Shown here in pieces: positions 18,397 to 26,890 of a DNA stretch of 64,000 nucleotides. A program made the translations under genes and the position numbers. The first letter of the stretch is position 1, and every line of letters starts with the position of its first letter. The notes under the pieces are model-generated. The model was given only the letters and a program-made list of their open reading frames with translations. It had not been told where the DNA came from and did no database searches. Source of the stretch: Pantoea vagans (GTDB taxonomy: Bacteria > Pseudomonadota > Gammaproteobacteria > Enterobacterales > Enterobacteriaceae); NCBI RefSeq assembly GCF_004792415.1, contig NZ_CP038854.1:434001-498000 (forward strand), read 5' to 3'.

Positions 18397-18433
18397 GGGC
18401 TGCAACAGCAGCCCTGTGCCAGAAGCGGACATT
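18397..18433 (+). repeat. hairpin plus dyad right-module relic after recombinase 1
   Basis: GGGCTG-CAACAG-CAGCCC (18397-18414) runs into CTGTGCCAGAAGCGGACATT (18414-18433), the 3' two thirds of the right module. The 5' arm is replaced by the CAGCCC stem. Confidence 0.8.
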
Positions 18434-18570
18434 CAATGTTGTAAATTGCTTCCAAATCACAGTCAGTCCATTTTCCAGGCATTCGGAATAACACCCATAA
18501 GACCAAATCTTAGCCTGCGTAAAGTCAGATGGGCGTTAAAATGAAGACAGCGGGAATCAAACTTCAGTTG

Positions 18571-19485
18571 CTAGAACGTACCTGCCAATGCTGCGAATGC
18601 AAGCAGAATGCCGGTAAGAATGTTATGAAGGAACAGGTTAAAGCTTAGTGAAGGCTTCTGTAAATCGAGGCGCCAGACCTGCCATGACATGTGCATGGCA
18701 ATGACAGCCATAGCAACATAGTAAGGAGTTTTCATGCTGCTAAGCAGGCCGCCATATGACCACAATACTACCGCTGCGGCGTAAAACAGCCCAATGCTGG
18801 CCTTTCCGCGTTCCCCGAAAAGGAGCGCCGTTGATTTAATACCAATCCGCACATCATCTCTTGCATCTACGTAGGCGTAAACGGTGTCATAGCCAATCTG
18901 CCAGGCAACCGCCCCTAGCCATATCAGAACGGCATTCGGCGGGACGGCACCATTTATTTCCGCCCATGCCATCAGCATTCCCCAGTTAAACGCGGCACCC
19001 AGGACAGCCTGAGGCCAGTACGTAAACCGCTTACAGAACGGGTAAAGGATGACAAGCGGCACGACTGCCAGCGCCATCAGGCGGGTAAAAGGGGTGAGAA
19101 AATAGAGCAGGCCAGCAGCGCATAGCAGCTGAACAACAAAGAAAATTACCGCCTGAAGGGTTGAAACCTGCCCGCTTGCAAGCGGCCGGAAGCGGGTTCT
19201 TTCAACGTGTGCATCGAAGTTACGATCAGCAATATCGTTGATTGTTGAACCTGCGCTTCTCATCAGAAAAGCGCCCAGGCAGAAAACTACCATTTCCCTG
19301 GCTCCGGGCCAGCCGTGCGACGCCTGAAAAAGGGCTGCTATGCATGGGAATAAGACAAGCCAGATGCCAACCGGGCGATCAAGACGCGCCAGCCTAAGAT
19401 ATGGCGTGAGGGCAGGTGAAAACCAGCGTTCAACCCAGTCATTTTGTTTAATGTCGCTTAAATCATGGGGGCCTGAAGAAGTCAT
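18571..19485 (-). CDS. UbiA-type 4-hydroxybenzoate polyprenyltransferase (extra copy)
   Basis: A 304-aa integral membrane prenyltransferase with eight or nine hydrophobic segments. The first Asp-rich motif is NDIADRNFD (83-91) and the second is DTVYAYVDARDD (200-211), both diagnostic for UbiA. It would attach a polyprenyl chain to 4-hydroxybenzoate in ubiquinone synthesis. Enterobacteria normally have ubiA next to ubiC; here it is alone between two dyad repeats, so it is probably a second, mobile copy. The preceding 150-bp gap shows only hairpin relics. Confidence 0.88.
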   Translation of the reverse strand: MTSSGPHDLSDIKQNDWVERWFSPALTPYLRLARLDRPVGIWLVLFPCIAALFQASHGWPGAREMVVFCLGAFLMRSAGSTINDIADRNFDAHVERTRFRPLASGQVSTLQAVIFFVVQLLCAAGLLYFLTPFTRLMALAVVPLVILYPFCKRFTYWPQAVLGAAFNWGMLMAWAEINGAVPPNAVLIWLGAVAWQIGYDTVYAYVDARDDVRIGIKSTALLFGERGKASIGLFYAAAVVLWSYGGLLSSMKTPYYVAMAVIAMHMSWQVWRLDLQKPSLSFNLFLHNILTGILLAFAALAGTF

Positions 19486-19610
19486 ATTGATAAAGTCCTG
19501 AAGATGAAAGCGGTAATTTTACAGGCAACTGCGCTATGCCACTAACACTACCTTTACTCTGTCAGTCAGGGGGATTTACTCTTAAAAATATCATTTCTAA
19601 CATCACATTG

Positions 19611-19673
19611 ATGTCCGCTCATCGCTCATAGCGGATCCTGGCCTGCACAACGTCAGCTTTGTGCCAGCGGCAT
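19611..19673 (+). repeat. dyad repeat copy 3 (left + right)
   Basis: Left GTCCGCT-CATCGCTCAT-AGCGGAT (19613-19636), 15-bp spacer, right GTCAGCTTTGTGCCAGCGGCAT (19652-19673, 3' arm shortened). It sits in the 380-bp gap between ubiA and the MFS gene, which otherwise contains only AT-rich DNA. Confidence 0.75.
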
Positions 19674-19868
19674 ACTTCTAAGCAGCAATCAGTCGTTCCC
19701 GTTATTACGTGATTAAACAGATGAAAAAATCATGTTTTTACGTCAGGTATATTTATACGACCTTGAATTTATCTATGACAATATGGGCGGAATTCCAGTT
19801 TCCCTTGCGAAGATATAAATATTTTTGCTGAGCTGAACAGATAATGGCAATCCTTCGCCATGAAAATC

Positions 19869-21179
19869 TTAATCCTGACGATGAGCAGTCTCTTTGGCTT
19901 TCCACAAAGCGAATAGCGTAATCGCCAGCGCGAAACTGACGTACAAAGATACCCACAGCGTGCTGCCCGTCTCTTTAAATAACGTGGTGATGATCAGGGG
20001 CGCAAAACCACCGCCGACAATTCCCGCCAGGGTGTATGCCAGGGATGAACCTGCATAGCGCACATGACCAGGGAACTGCTCAGTGACAAACGCTGCCTGC
20101 GGTCCGTACATCATCGCGTGGATCAGCAAACCGCCAATCACCGCCAGCACGATCAGCACCGGATGCGAGCTATCGAGCAACACAAAGAACAGAAAAGACC
20201 AGACAACCGCCAGCAGAGCGCCGGTAATGTAAACCGGACGTCGTCCCCACTTATCTGAAAGCGCGCCAAACATCGGCACCGAAATCGCGTTACCTATTGC
20301 GCCGAGCATCGTGGCCATTAGCGCCAGCGGACGCGGTAATTGCAGCACGGTGGTGACGTAGGTCAGCGTAAAAACGACCACCAGCGCGTAAAGCACATCC
20401 GAGCCAATGCGCGATCCACCGGCAATCAATAGCTGTTTCGGATAGTTTACGAAAACCTCTTTTAACGGCGTGTGCGTGGTTTTCTCTTGTTCCTGCATTG
20501 CGACAAAGGTTGGCGTCTCTTCCACACCGCGACGCAGCCACAGGCCAAAAATTACCAGTACCAGGCTTAGCAGGAAAGGAATGCGCCAGCCCCACGCCTG
20601 AAACTGATCGGCGCTCATCATCACCGTAACCAACGTAATAAAACCAGTGCCGATCAGCGTGCCGCAGGATGGGCCAACCTGCGCAAATGACGCATTACGC
20701 CCGCGTTTATTCGCGTCGCCATGCTCCATCGATAACAACACGGCCCCTGCCCATTCGCCACCTAGCGCGATGCCCTGCACAAACCGCAGTGCGACTAACA
20801 GAACCGGGCTCCAGATGCCCCAGACCGCATAGCCCGGCAGCAAGCCCATTAACGCCGTGGTTACGCCCATAATCACCAGCGTGATGATCAACACCGCTTT
20901 GCGCCCCGCGACATCGCCAAGGTGGCCGAACACGAAGCCCCCTAGCGGACGTGAAATATAGCCTACCGCATAGGTTGAAAACGCCAGAATGGTACCGACC
21001 AGCGGATCGAAGCTGGGGAAAAAGACATGGTTAAACACCAGCGCGGCCATGATGTTGTAAACGGTAAAATCGTACCACTCGAGCGCGGTGCCAATCGAAC
21101 TGGCAGCAGCCAGACGCCCGGTCTTCGATTTGGTACGCACTGCGACTGCCGCATGGTGCAGAGAATCGGTATCAGCCAT
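19869..21179 (-). CDS. MFS transporter, metabolite:H+ symporter type
   Basis: A 436-aa transporter with 12 hydrophobic segments. SSIGTALEWYDFTVYNIMA near the N-terminus, RPLGGFVFGHLGDVAGRKAVL after helix 2 and ALRFVQGIALGGEWAGA are typical of the MHS family (ShiA, ProP, KgtP), which import organic acids or amino-acid-like solutes with protons. It overlaps the preceding gene by 8 bp and ends a four-gene operon with an amidase, so it probably imports the substrate of that enzyme. Confidence 0.9.
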   Translation of the reverse strand: MADTDSLHHAAVAVRTKSKTGRLAAASSIGTALEWYDFTVYNIMAALVFNHVFFPSFDPLVGTILAFSTYAVGYISRPLGGFVFGHLGDVAGRKAVLIITLVIMGVTTALMGLLPGYAVWGIWSPVLLVALRFVQGIALGGEWAGAVLLSMEHGDANKRGRNASFAQVGPSCGTLIGTGFITLVTVMMSADQFQAWGWRIPFLLSLVLVIFGLWLRRGVEETPTFVAMQEQEKTTHTPLKEVFVNYPKQLLIAGGSRIGSDVLYALVVVFTLTYVTTVLQLPRPLALMATMLGAIGNAISVPMFGALSDKWGRRPVYITGALLAVVWSFLFFVLLDSSHPVLIVLAVIGGLLIHAMMYGPQAAFVTEQFPGHVRYAGSSLAYTLAGIVGGGFAPLIITTLFKETGSTLWVSLYVSFALAITLFALWKAKETAHRQD

Positions 21180-21807
21180 GGGTCAACTCCTGTTTTGTTA
21201 ACTGCCAGTTGAGAGCATAACGCTGTATATCTCCCGCAAATGCCTGTGCCGCGGCGGCAGCCAGGCGATCGCAGCACAGTGCATCGCTGCAATGAATCAG
21301 CAGCATCGGCTGCATTTTCCGATGATCCTGGCTTTCTTTCGGTAATGGCGAACTCAGGACGCTGTCTGGCATCAGCACGCTGGATGAGATGTAGCCCGGC
21401 GTCTGGCTTATTTGCTGCTGCCAGGCGCTTAGCGCGCTGTCATTGATCGCTTGCAGCGTCAACACAGCTAACTGATTGCCCGTGCCTTTGCCATGCTTGT
21501 GCACTACTGCGCTCACCCGGCGCATGGGATTCACCATTTTTTGCAGATTCTCTACCGACCATGCCGTCTGGTGCGTGAATGCGGCGTGATAATCGGCGCT
21601 GGTAAAGGCTTCCAGCGAATCGGTTTCATATAAACCGAGATATTTACGCTCAGCGTTTATTGCCTGATAGCGTGTACCGCTCAAAAATCCCGTAATCGCT
21701 ACCCGCTCCTCTACATGTTCATGGTCATACCACTGGTTAAAGTCAGCCTCATCTTCAGCGCCAATGTTGGTGGCGACATACAGCATGCCGTGGGGTTTAG
21801 TCATCAT
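21172..21807 (-). CDS. dimeric alpha/beta-barrel (EthD/DUF4286-like) protein
   Basis: A 211-aa protein with the ferredoxin-like pattern of the dimeric alpha/beta barrel group: ADFNQWYDHEHVEERVAITGFLSGTRY in the first half resembles EthD/DUF4286-type proteins, and the second half seems to be a more degenerate copy of the fold. No catalytic residue is evident beyond the HEH motif. Its start overlaps the amidase stop (TGATG), so the two are translationally coupled. Role unknown; probably an isomerase or accessory enzyme of the operon. Confidence 0.65.
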   Translation of the reverse strand: MMTKPHGMLYVATNIGAEDEADFNQWYDHEHVEERVAITGFLSGTRYQAINAERKYLGLYETDSLEAFTSADYHAAFTHQTAWSVENLQKMVNPMRRVSAVVHKHGKGTGNQLAVLTLQAINDSALSAWQQQISQTPGYISSSVLMPDSVLSSPLPKESQDHRKMQPMLLIHCSDALCCDRLAAAAAQAFAGDIQRYALNWQLTKQELTHG

Positions 21808-23138
21808 CAGGATCTCCGGTTAAGGGCAGTTTCCACAGCAAGCGACCAGCTGATCAGGCTGGCGTCATCACCATGAATCGAAGCAAGGCTCAGGCCAACC
21901 GGAGCAGAACCCGGTTGGTGGCAGGGTAAAGAAAGAGCACAGCCGTCCAGCATGTTGATAATGCTGGGATTGCGCAGCATCATCGCGTTAATCTCCATAT
22001 AGCGCTGCGCATCATTGAGTGACGCGATAGTGGGTGCGACAAGCGGAACAGTTGGCATCAGTAACGCATCAAAATCACTCAGCGCTGCGTTGATGCGTTG
22101 TTGCCAGGCAGCACGCTGCTGATAAAGCTCAGTGGCATCCTGCGCGGTGAGATGGCTGCCGCGCTGGATGCGCGCCAGCACCTGGGGATCGTAAGCTTCA
22201 GGTTGTGCCTGCACGGTTTTTTTATGCCATTGCCAGGCTTCATAAGCCGTGATGCCGCCACGCGCATTCATAGCGTTAAGCTCATCCAGCTCAGGCAACG
22301 TGATGTCGATAACTGTCGCACCCGCCTGCTTAAGAAGCGTGATGGCATGCTGCCAGGCCTGCGCCACATGCTGATCCAGACCATCCAGCACGCGCGTTTG
22401 CGGCACGGCAAAGCGCGCGTTACGCAGATCCAGCAACTGTAAATCCAGCGGCCGATCGGCAATGACGCTATCCAGCAACCAGCAGCTGCGCACGTCGTCC
22501 GCGATGACGCCGATGCTGTCGAGTGAGGTCGAAAGCGGTAACGTTCCCCTCTGGTTGATGCGCTCTGCCGTGGGTTTGAAGCCAGTCAGGCCACAGAGTG
22601 CAGCAGGGATTCGTACCGAACCGCCGGTATCGGTGCCAACGGCACCAAGACACATGCCCTCAGCAACCGCAACGGCCGCGCCAGAGGATGATCCGCCGGG
22701 AATACGCTGCTGCTCGCGCTGCCACGGATTGACTGGCGTGCCGTAATGTGGATTGATGCCTAAGCCCGAAAAAGCGAACTCCGTCATAGTGGTTTTACCA
22801 ACGATTGCGGCGCCCGCCAGCAGCAACTTATCGACGACGCTGGCATTAGCAACTGCCACTGGCGCATCGGCCAGTAAGCGTGAACCGGCCGTGGTCACCT
22901 CTCCCTGGACATCGAACAGATCTTTAATGCTGACTGGCAGTCCATCAATGGCACTTAACGCCTGCTTCGCCTGCCAGCGAGCGTTTGCCGCGCTGCCCGA
23001 AGCTACATAGCGTTGCGTGAACACCAATGAGCCCTGTTGTTCAGGATTTTGCGCGGCCTGCAACGCGGATTCAGTAAATGCTTCGGGCAAAGCATCACCG
23101 CTCTGCAACTGCTGACTGGCTTGCCAGAGTGTGGTCAT
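21807..23138 (-). CDS. amidase signature family hydrolase
   Basis: A 443-aa enzyme with the Ser-cisSer-Lys triad of the amidase signature family: K72 in SIKDLFDV, the serine cluster S150-S152 in PGGSSSGAA and nucleophile S174 in DTGGSVRIPAALCGLTGFKPT. The family hydrolyses amides, allophanate or carbamoyl compounds. It is second in an operon with a DUF2848 protein, an EthD-like protein and an MHS importer, under a divergent GntR regulator, which suggests uptake and breakdown of an amide-containing compound. The substrate cannot be read from the sequence. Confidence 0.88.
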   Translation of the reverse strand: MTTLWQASQQLQSGDALPEAFTESALQAAQNPEQQGSLVFTQRYVASGSAANARWQAKQALSAIDGLPVSIKDLFDVQGEVTTAGSRLLADAPVAVANASVVDKLLLAGAAIVGKTTMTEFAFSGLGINPHYGTPVNPWQREQQRIPGGSSSGAAVAVAEGMCLGAVGTDTGGSVRIPAALCGLTGFKPTAERINQRGTLPLSTSLDSIGVIADDVRSCWLLDSVIADRPLDLQLLDLRNARFAVPQTRVLDGLDQHVAQAWQHAITLLKQAGATVIDITLPELDELNAMNARGGITAYEAWQWHKKTVQAQPEAYDPQVLARIQRGSHLTAQDATELYQQRAAWQQRINAALSDFDALLMPTVPLVAPTIASLNDAQRYMEINAMMLRNPSIINMLDGCALSLPCHQPGSAPVGLSLASIHGDDASLISWSLAVETALNRRS

Positions 23139-23149
23139 CGGCAGTCTCC

Positions 23150-23830
23150 TTATGCCACCACCGGCAGCGCGCCGGTGGTGTAGGCGTGTTCCAGCGTGCG
23201 ATTAAGCACCGGATCGTGCAGCGCCATGCGGAATTCGCTGGATGGCCGGATGCCGCCAATTGCGCCCAGCGTGCCGCAGGACATAGCAACGCCCTCTTCC
23301 ACGACACCGCCATTAAAATAGCGCGCGAGCAAATCCTGTGGTGTCAACAGTGATGCCAGCGTGCCCTGCTGATAAATGACCCATTTGCCCTGCTCTTTAA
23401 TCCATGAGCTGAGTTCAAGCACATCCCAGTGTTCGGCAACGTCACTCATGCGCCACGCGGCGCTGGCGACCGGCTTGATACACGCCTGCTTAGAGAGCGC
23501 AACGCTGAAGGTTTCCAGATGTCGGTCGGTATGATCAGACGTAAGGGAAACCCACAACTCGCCGCGATGCGAGAAGACGAATGGTTCGGCTTCGCCGGAG
23601 GTATGCTCGCCAACCACTTCAAGCTGTGATTGCTGGCTGAGTTGATTAACCGCAACCCGGTAAAAAAGTGGTACTGCACCGGGAGCGGGCACACCGAGCG
23701 CTTCTAATTCACGGATATGGTGCAACACGGCTTCCCTGTCGCGGCCGGCCCAGCCAGCAATAATGAAATGTGTAACGTCCACGTTCAGTGTGGTAGCGGC
23801 TTTGTCGCCCGTTGAGAATCGCAACTGCAT
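23150..23830 (-). CDS. DUF2848 protein (fumarylacetoacetase-like fold)
   Basis: A 226-aa protein matching DUF2848 as I recall it: an N-terminal VTHFIIAGWAGRD segment, SDHTDRHLE in the middle and VEEGVAMSCGTLGAIGGIRPS near the C-terminus. DUF2848 genes are commonly next to amidase genes in organic-acid or amide catabolic operons. It is the first gene of this operon. A hydrolase or lyase role on a keto-acid-type intermediate is plausible but unproven. Confidence 0.75.
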   Translation of the reverse strand: MQLRFSTGDKAATTLNVDVTHFIIAGWAGRDREAVLHHIRELEALGVPAPGAVPLFYRVAVNQLSQQSQLEVVGEHTSGEAEPFVFSHRGELWVSLTSDHTDRHLETFSVALSKQACIKPVASAAWRMSDVAEHWDVLELSSWIKEQGKWVIYQQGTLASLLTPQDLLARYFNGGVVEEGVAMSCGTLGAIGGIRPSSEFRMALHDPVLNRTLEHAYTTGALPVVA

Positions 23831-23856
23831 AAGAAAACCTCCGGTTTGAAATCACA

Positions 23857-23868
23857 GTGAAATTTCAC
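23857..23868. promoter_or_regulatory. palindrome between the divergent DUF2848 operon and gntR-type gene
   Basis: GTGAAATTTCAC is a perfect 12-bp palindrome inside CACAGTGAAATTTCACAG, 26 bp upstream of the operon start and 75 bp upstream of the regulator. Its position fits an operator for the FCD-type regulator. Confidence 0.5.
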
Positions 23869-23943
23869 AGTAATTTTAAACTAGCGATTTTCATGCCAGA
23901 TTTTTGTGTAAGATGTCTCATAGGTAAAAAAAGGAACGTGGTG

Positions 23944-24618
23944 ATGAGTGAATCAGTGGCGGAAAATGTGAACCCAGGCAGCGCAGATAAAAGCCTTTCT
24001 CTTAATGAACAAGCCTATCTGGCTTTCAGGCACAAACTCATTACGCTGCGTTACAAACCTGGCGAATACCTCAACACCGCTCAGGTTATGGACGATCTGG
24101 CGATAGGCCGTACACCGGTTAATCAGGCGGTTCATCGCCTTGCAACCGAAGGTTTACTGCAAATTATCCCGCGTAAAGGGGTAATGGTGGCGCCATTATC
24201 GATTGATGACGCGCTGGAGTTGATTGAAGTACGGCTGGTAAATGAAACGCTCTGTATTGAGCTTGGCAGCCAGAAGGTGACGGATACGCAGCTTCAGCGT
24301 CTGCGTCATCTTAATCAGCAAATTGATGAGGCGAGCCAGTTACGCAGCCGTGAACAGATGATGCTGCTGGATCGCGAGTTTCATCAGGTATTGGCTGAGA
24401 TTGCCGGTAATCGTCATCTTGCTGATATCCTTAGCGTGATTCATGCACAAGCGCAGCGCTTCTGGGCCACCACACTTTCCAATGTGGCGCATATGGATGA
24501 AGTGATCGCTGAGCATAATGAAATCATTGCGGCGCTGGAATCAGGCGATACGCAACGTGCAGCCGAAGCCGCACGTGCGCATATTTTCTCATTTAAGCGC
24601 GCCTTACTTTCCGCTTAA
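23944..24618 (+). CDS. GntR-family regulator with FCD ligand domain
   Basis: A 224-aa regulator: winged helix at about residues 20-85 (LNTAQVMDDLAIGRTPVNQAVHRLATEGLLQ) and an FCD helical domain with a metal-type set (DREFHQVLAEIAGNRHL, H in AHMDEVIAEHNEI). I chose the ATG with AAGGAA upstream; the frame is open 87 bases further back but has no ribosome site and would include the operator-like palindrome. It is divergent from the amidase operon and is its likely regulator. Confidence 0.88.
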   Translation: MSESVAENVNPGSADKSLSLNEQAYLAFRHKLITLRYKPGEYLNTAQVMDDLAIGRTPVNQAVHRLATEGLLQIIPRKGVMVAPLSIDDALELIEVRLVNETLCIELGSQKVTDTQLQRLRHLNQQIDEASQLRSREQMMLLDREFHQVLAEIAGNRHLADILSVIHAQAQRFWATTLSNVAHMDEVIAEHNEIIAALESGDTQRAAEAARAHIFSFKRALLSA

Positions 24619-24679
24619 AGGCCAGACCGCGTGCCGTCACAAGTCTGCCTTCTGACAGCGCCTGGTCAGTCCGGCGCCG

Positions 24680-24927
24680 GTCATTATCCTGTTGGATAGG
24701 GGGTCGAATACGCTACTGCTGCACCCTGCCACCTCGCTAAAAGCGGTCGTATGCCTGATCGATTTAGGTTTATTCATAACCAGGTTGCCTCGGGCGGCGC
24801 GCTAATGATGATTGGCGGCTAATACAGTCTTCAGGGCATCATCGGCGGCGCTCATGAGCATGATATGCCAGTCGGGAGGGTGTCGCCGGTTCGCTATCTT
24901 GCCTGGGGCAATCGTATTGAAATGGGG
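24680..24927 (+). pseudogene. remnant of a glutamine-amidotransferase-like cytoplasmic protein
   Basis: Two frames together give VIILLDRGSNTLLLHP, then QVASGGALMMIGG, a stop, YSLQGIIGGAHEHDMPVGRV and YLAWGNRIE. This follows the pattern of the GATase1-like family (DIGSNT-LLHP, GGGLMMVGGYYSFQGI, TPVEEVLPV). A frameshift and an internal stop make it non-functional, and both ends are missing. It ends against a dyad repeat. Confidence 0.6.
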
Positions 24928-24931
24928 GCAC

Positions 24932-24955
24932 GTTCGCTTTGTGCCAGAAGCAGAC
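24932..24955 (+). repeat. dyad repeat copy 4 (right module)
   Basis: GTTCGCTT-TGTGCCAG-AAGCAGAC, two mismatches in the stem. It follows the amidotransferase remnant. The remaining gap to 25128 shows no gene. Confidence 0.75.
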
Positions 24956-25128
24956 CCCGTTACCCGCCCATTGAATTAAAATCTTTCGGTAATACTTTTA
25001 GCTGTACACGGCTCCTGCTTGTCATTGAGTAATCCATTCTTTCACTAGCCCGTTCTGCCTAAACCGGATGCAATTTCTTCCGGCGTGTGTTAAGTAAATA
25101 AAAAGGTTGTATAAACGGAAGGGTGAAG

Positions 25129-25686
25129 ATGCATATTGATGAAATTCCTGCCTATTTATTGCAGCACGACCGTTTTTATCTGACTGCGCCAGACCTGAGT
25201 CGCTCAGAAGAAATGCAACGTAAGCTAAATGAATTCAGTTCGTTTCATCATGAGTTTCTACTCTGGTCTCCTGGCTTTCATTCGTTTTCTTCGGTCAGGG
25301 ATAATATGCTGGATGCAGCAGAAAACTTCCTGAATGACAGAGAAGAATATAAGTTTTTAATTATCGATCGAACGTCAGATGAGCTATCAGGTTGTATAAG
25401 CTTATTCATAAGGAATCGTGCTATTCCTTATTTCGAGATCGGCTACTGGCTTGCTACAGATGCGATGGGCAAAGGCATAATGACCGAAGCATGCAAGCTG
25501 GCTACAAAAATAGCCTCGGAATATTTTAACGCTGTAAGAATCGAAATTCGCACTGCCCGACGTAACGTGCGCAGTCAGTCTGTTGCATTAAAATGTGGGT
25601 TCAAACCTGAAGCCATATTAGCTTCTGATCGACTGGACAGCATGGGCGTGATTGACGATACCTTTATTTATAAATACAGCAGCTGA
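25129..25686 (+). CDS. GNAT acetyltransferase, RimJ/RimL type
   Basis: A 185-aa acetyltransferase. FEIGYWLATDAMGKGIMTEACKLATK is the acetyl-CoA binding region and IEIRTARRNVRSQSVALKCGFK the following strand, as in RimL-like enzymes that acetylate protein N-termini or small amines. The start is the ATG preceded by GGAAGG; a GTG six bases earlier is possible. It is alone between two dyad repeats. Confidence 0.85.
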   Translation: MHIDEIPAYLLQHDRFYLTAPDLSRSEEMQRKLNEFSSFHHEFLLWSPGFHSFSSVRDNMLDAAENFLNDREEYKFLIIDRTSDELSGCISLFIRNRAIPYFEIGYWLATDAMGKGIMTEACKLATKIASEYFNAVRIEIRTARRNVRSQSVALKCGFKPEAILASDRLDSMGVIDDTFIYKYSS

Positions 25687-25711
25687 TTATACCGTGGCCT
25701 GAAGCTACAAG

Positions 25712-25735
25712 GTCCGCTCTTCGCTCCAGCCGAAC
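25712..25735 (+). repeat. dyad repeat copy 5 (left module)
   Basis: GTCCGCT-CTTCGCTCCA-GCCGAAC, 3' arm degenerate. A right module is not recognisable at the expected spacing. It separates the GNAT gene from the LysR gene. Confidence 0.65.
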
Positions 25736-25823
25736 ATGCTGCCAGCCTGAATGTTTATCCCTGCATAAAAAGAATCAATACCCTCAGGATTGTTTACTTT
25801 ACAATGCGTGTGTAAAAACCTTA

Positions 25824-26741
25824 ATGACTGGTGAACACGTGCACACCAACATGATTGAATACCTGAATATTTTTATACAGGTTGTTGAGCAAGGTAGCTT
25901 CACAAAAGCCGCTAATGTACTTCAGATCCATCGCCCTACCGTGAGTAAAGCGATACAGCAAATAGAGAATGATCTGGGTGTAAAACTCATTCATCGCACA
26001 ACGAGGAAGCTGAGCGTTACTGCCGAAGGGGATGAGTTTTATCATCATGCCAGGCATGTTTTAGCCGAGGTTAATGACATGATGGCCAGTTTTTCATCGA
26101 CTCTTCCACCGCGAGGACGACTGAGAATTGATATGCCCCTGGCGCTGTCACATGCCATATTGATTCCTCAGCTCGGGCATTTTCAGACACTGTATCCCGG
26201 AATTGAAATTGTGCTGGTTTCGTCGGATAAAAAAACTGATTTGATTACAGAAGGCGTCGATTGCCTTGTCCGCCTGGGGTCGCTTCAGGATTCAAGCTTT
26301 ATATCCAGACGTCTTGGTGACATCAGAATGGTTACCTGTGCAGCCCCCTCTTACCTGCAGCAGCATCAGCGGCCGGAAACACTTGCAGATCTGGATAAGC
26401 ATCGGGCAATTAATTTTTTCAGCGGCCACAGCCGTGAAGTCATGGAATGGAAGTTTATCAACAACGGGAATATTGTTTCGTTGCGTCCTGCAAGCAGCAT
26501 ACTCGTTGATAACTCCGATATTCTGCTTTCCTGTGGACTGGCTGGGCTGGGTATTATCCAGGCGACCTTTGATGCCGTTGCTCCCCATATTGCTTCTGGT
26601 GCTCTTGAAGAGATTCTGACGCAATACCCATCGGTGTCAAAGCCGGTGTCAGTTTTGTATCCGGACAGGCGCTACCTTTCTCCAAAAGTTCGTGTCTTTA
26701 TCGACTGGTTTAGTCATGTGCTGGCCTCACAGCGCCACTGA
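25824..26741 (+). CDS. LysR-family transcriptional regulator
   Basis: A 305-aa LysR protein of the CrgA/DmlR-like branch: helix-turn-helix at FTKAANVLQIHRPTVSKAIQQIE, ligand domain starting near RLRIDMPLALSHAILIPQL. A start at 25851 (MIEYLNIFIQ) is as likely; neither has a good ribosome site. It lies 150 bp upstream of an oxidoreductase gene on the same strand, and the pair is flanked by dyad repeats. Confidence 0.88.
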   Translation: MTGEHVHTNMIEYLNIFIQVVEQGSFTKAANVLQIHRPTVSKAIQQIENDLGVKLIHRTTRKLSVTAEGDEFYHHARHVLAEVNDMMASFSSTLPPRGRLRIDMPLALSHAILIPQLGHFQTLYPGIEIVLVSSDKKTDLITEGVDCLVRLGSLQDSSFISRRLGDIRMVTCAAPSYLQQHQRPETLADLDKHRAINFFSGHSREVMEWKFINNGNIVSLRPASSILVDNSDILLSCGLAGLGIIQATFDAVAPHIASGALEEILTQYPSVSKPVSVLYPDRRYLSPKVRVFIDWFSHVLASQRH

Positions 26742-26890
26742 AGCAGACTGATTGTTAATGGATAATTAATACTGAAGTTCTCTGCAGCCTGTTTTTGGTG
26801 CGCTGATAACAATGTAGATTGGCCACAAATGATTCCGGCATTCCTTCAGTATTATTCTGAAGGTGTGCCGTTAACTGACGGGAGCTGAAT

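Larger units (their letters stand above)
17574..18433 (+). mobile_element. 860-bp recombinase element, copy 1
   Basis: From TGTATTCCTCTTTG to GAAGCGGACATT this 860-bp segment matches 35882-36741 with six base differences. Identity stops abruptly at the right end, just after the dyad-repeat right module; at the left it fades into the related leader block. It holds a terminator, a left dyad module (17725-17748), the recombinase gene and a right module relic (18414-18433). Confidence 0.85.
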
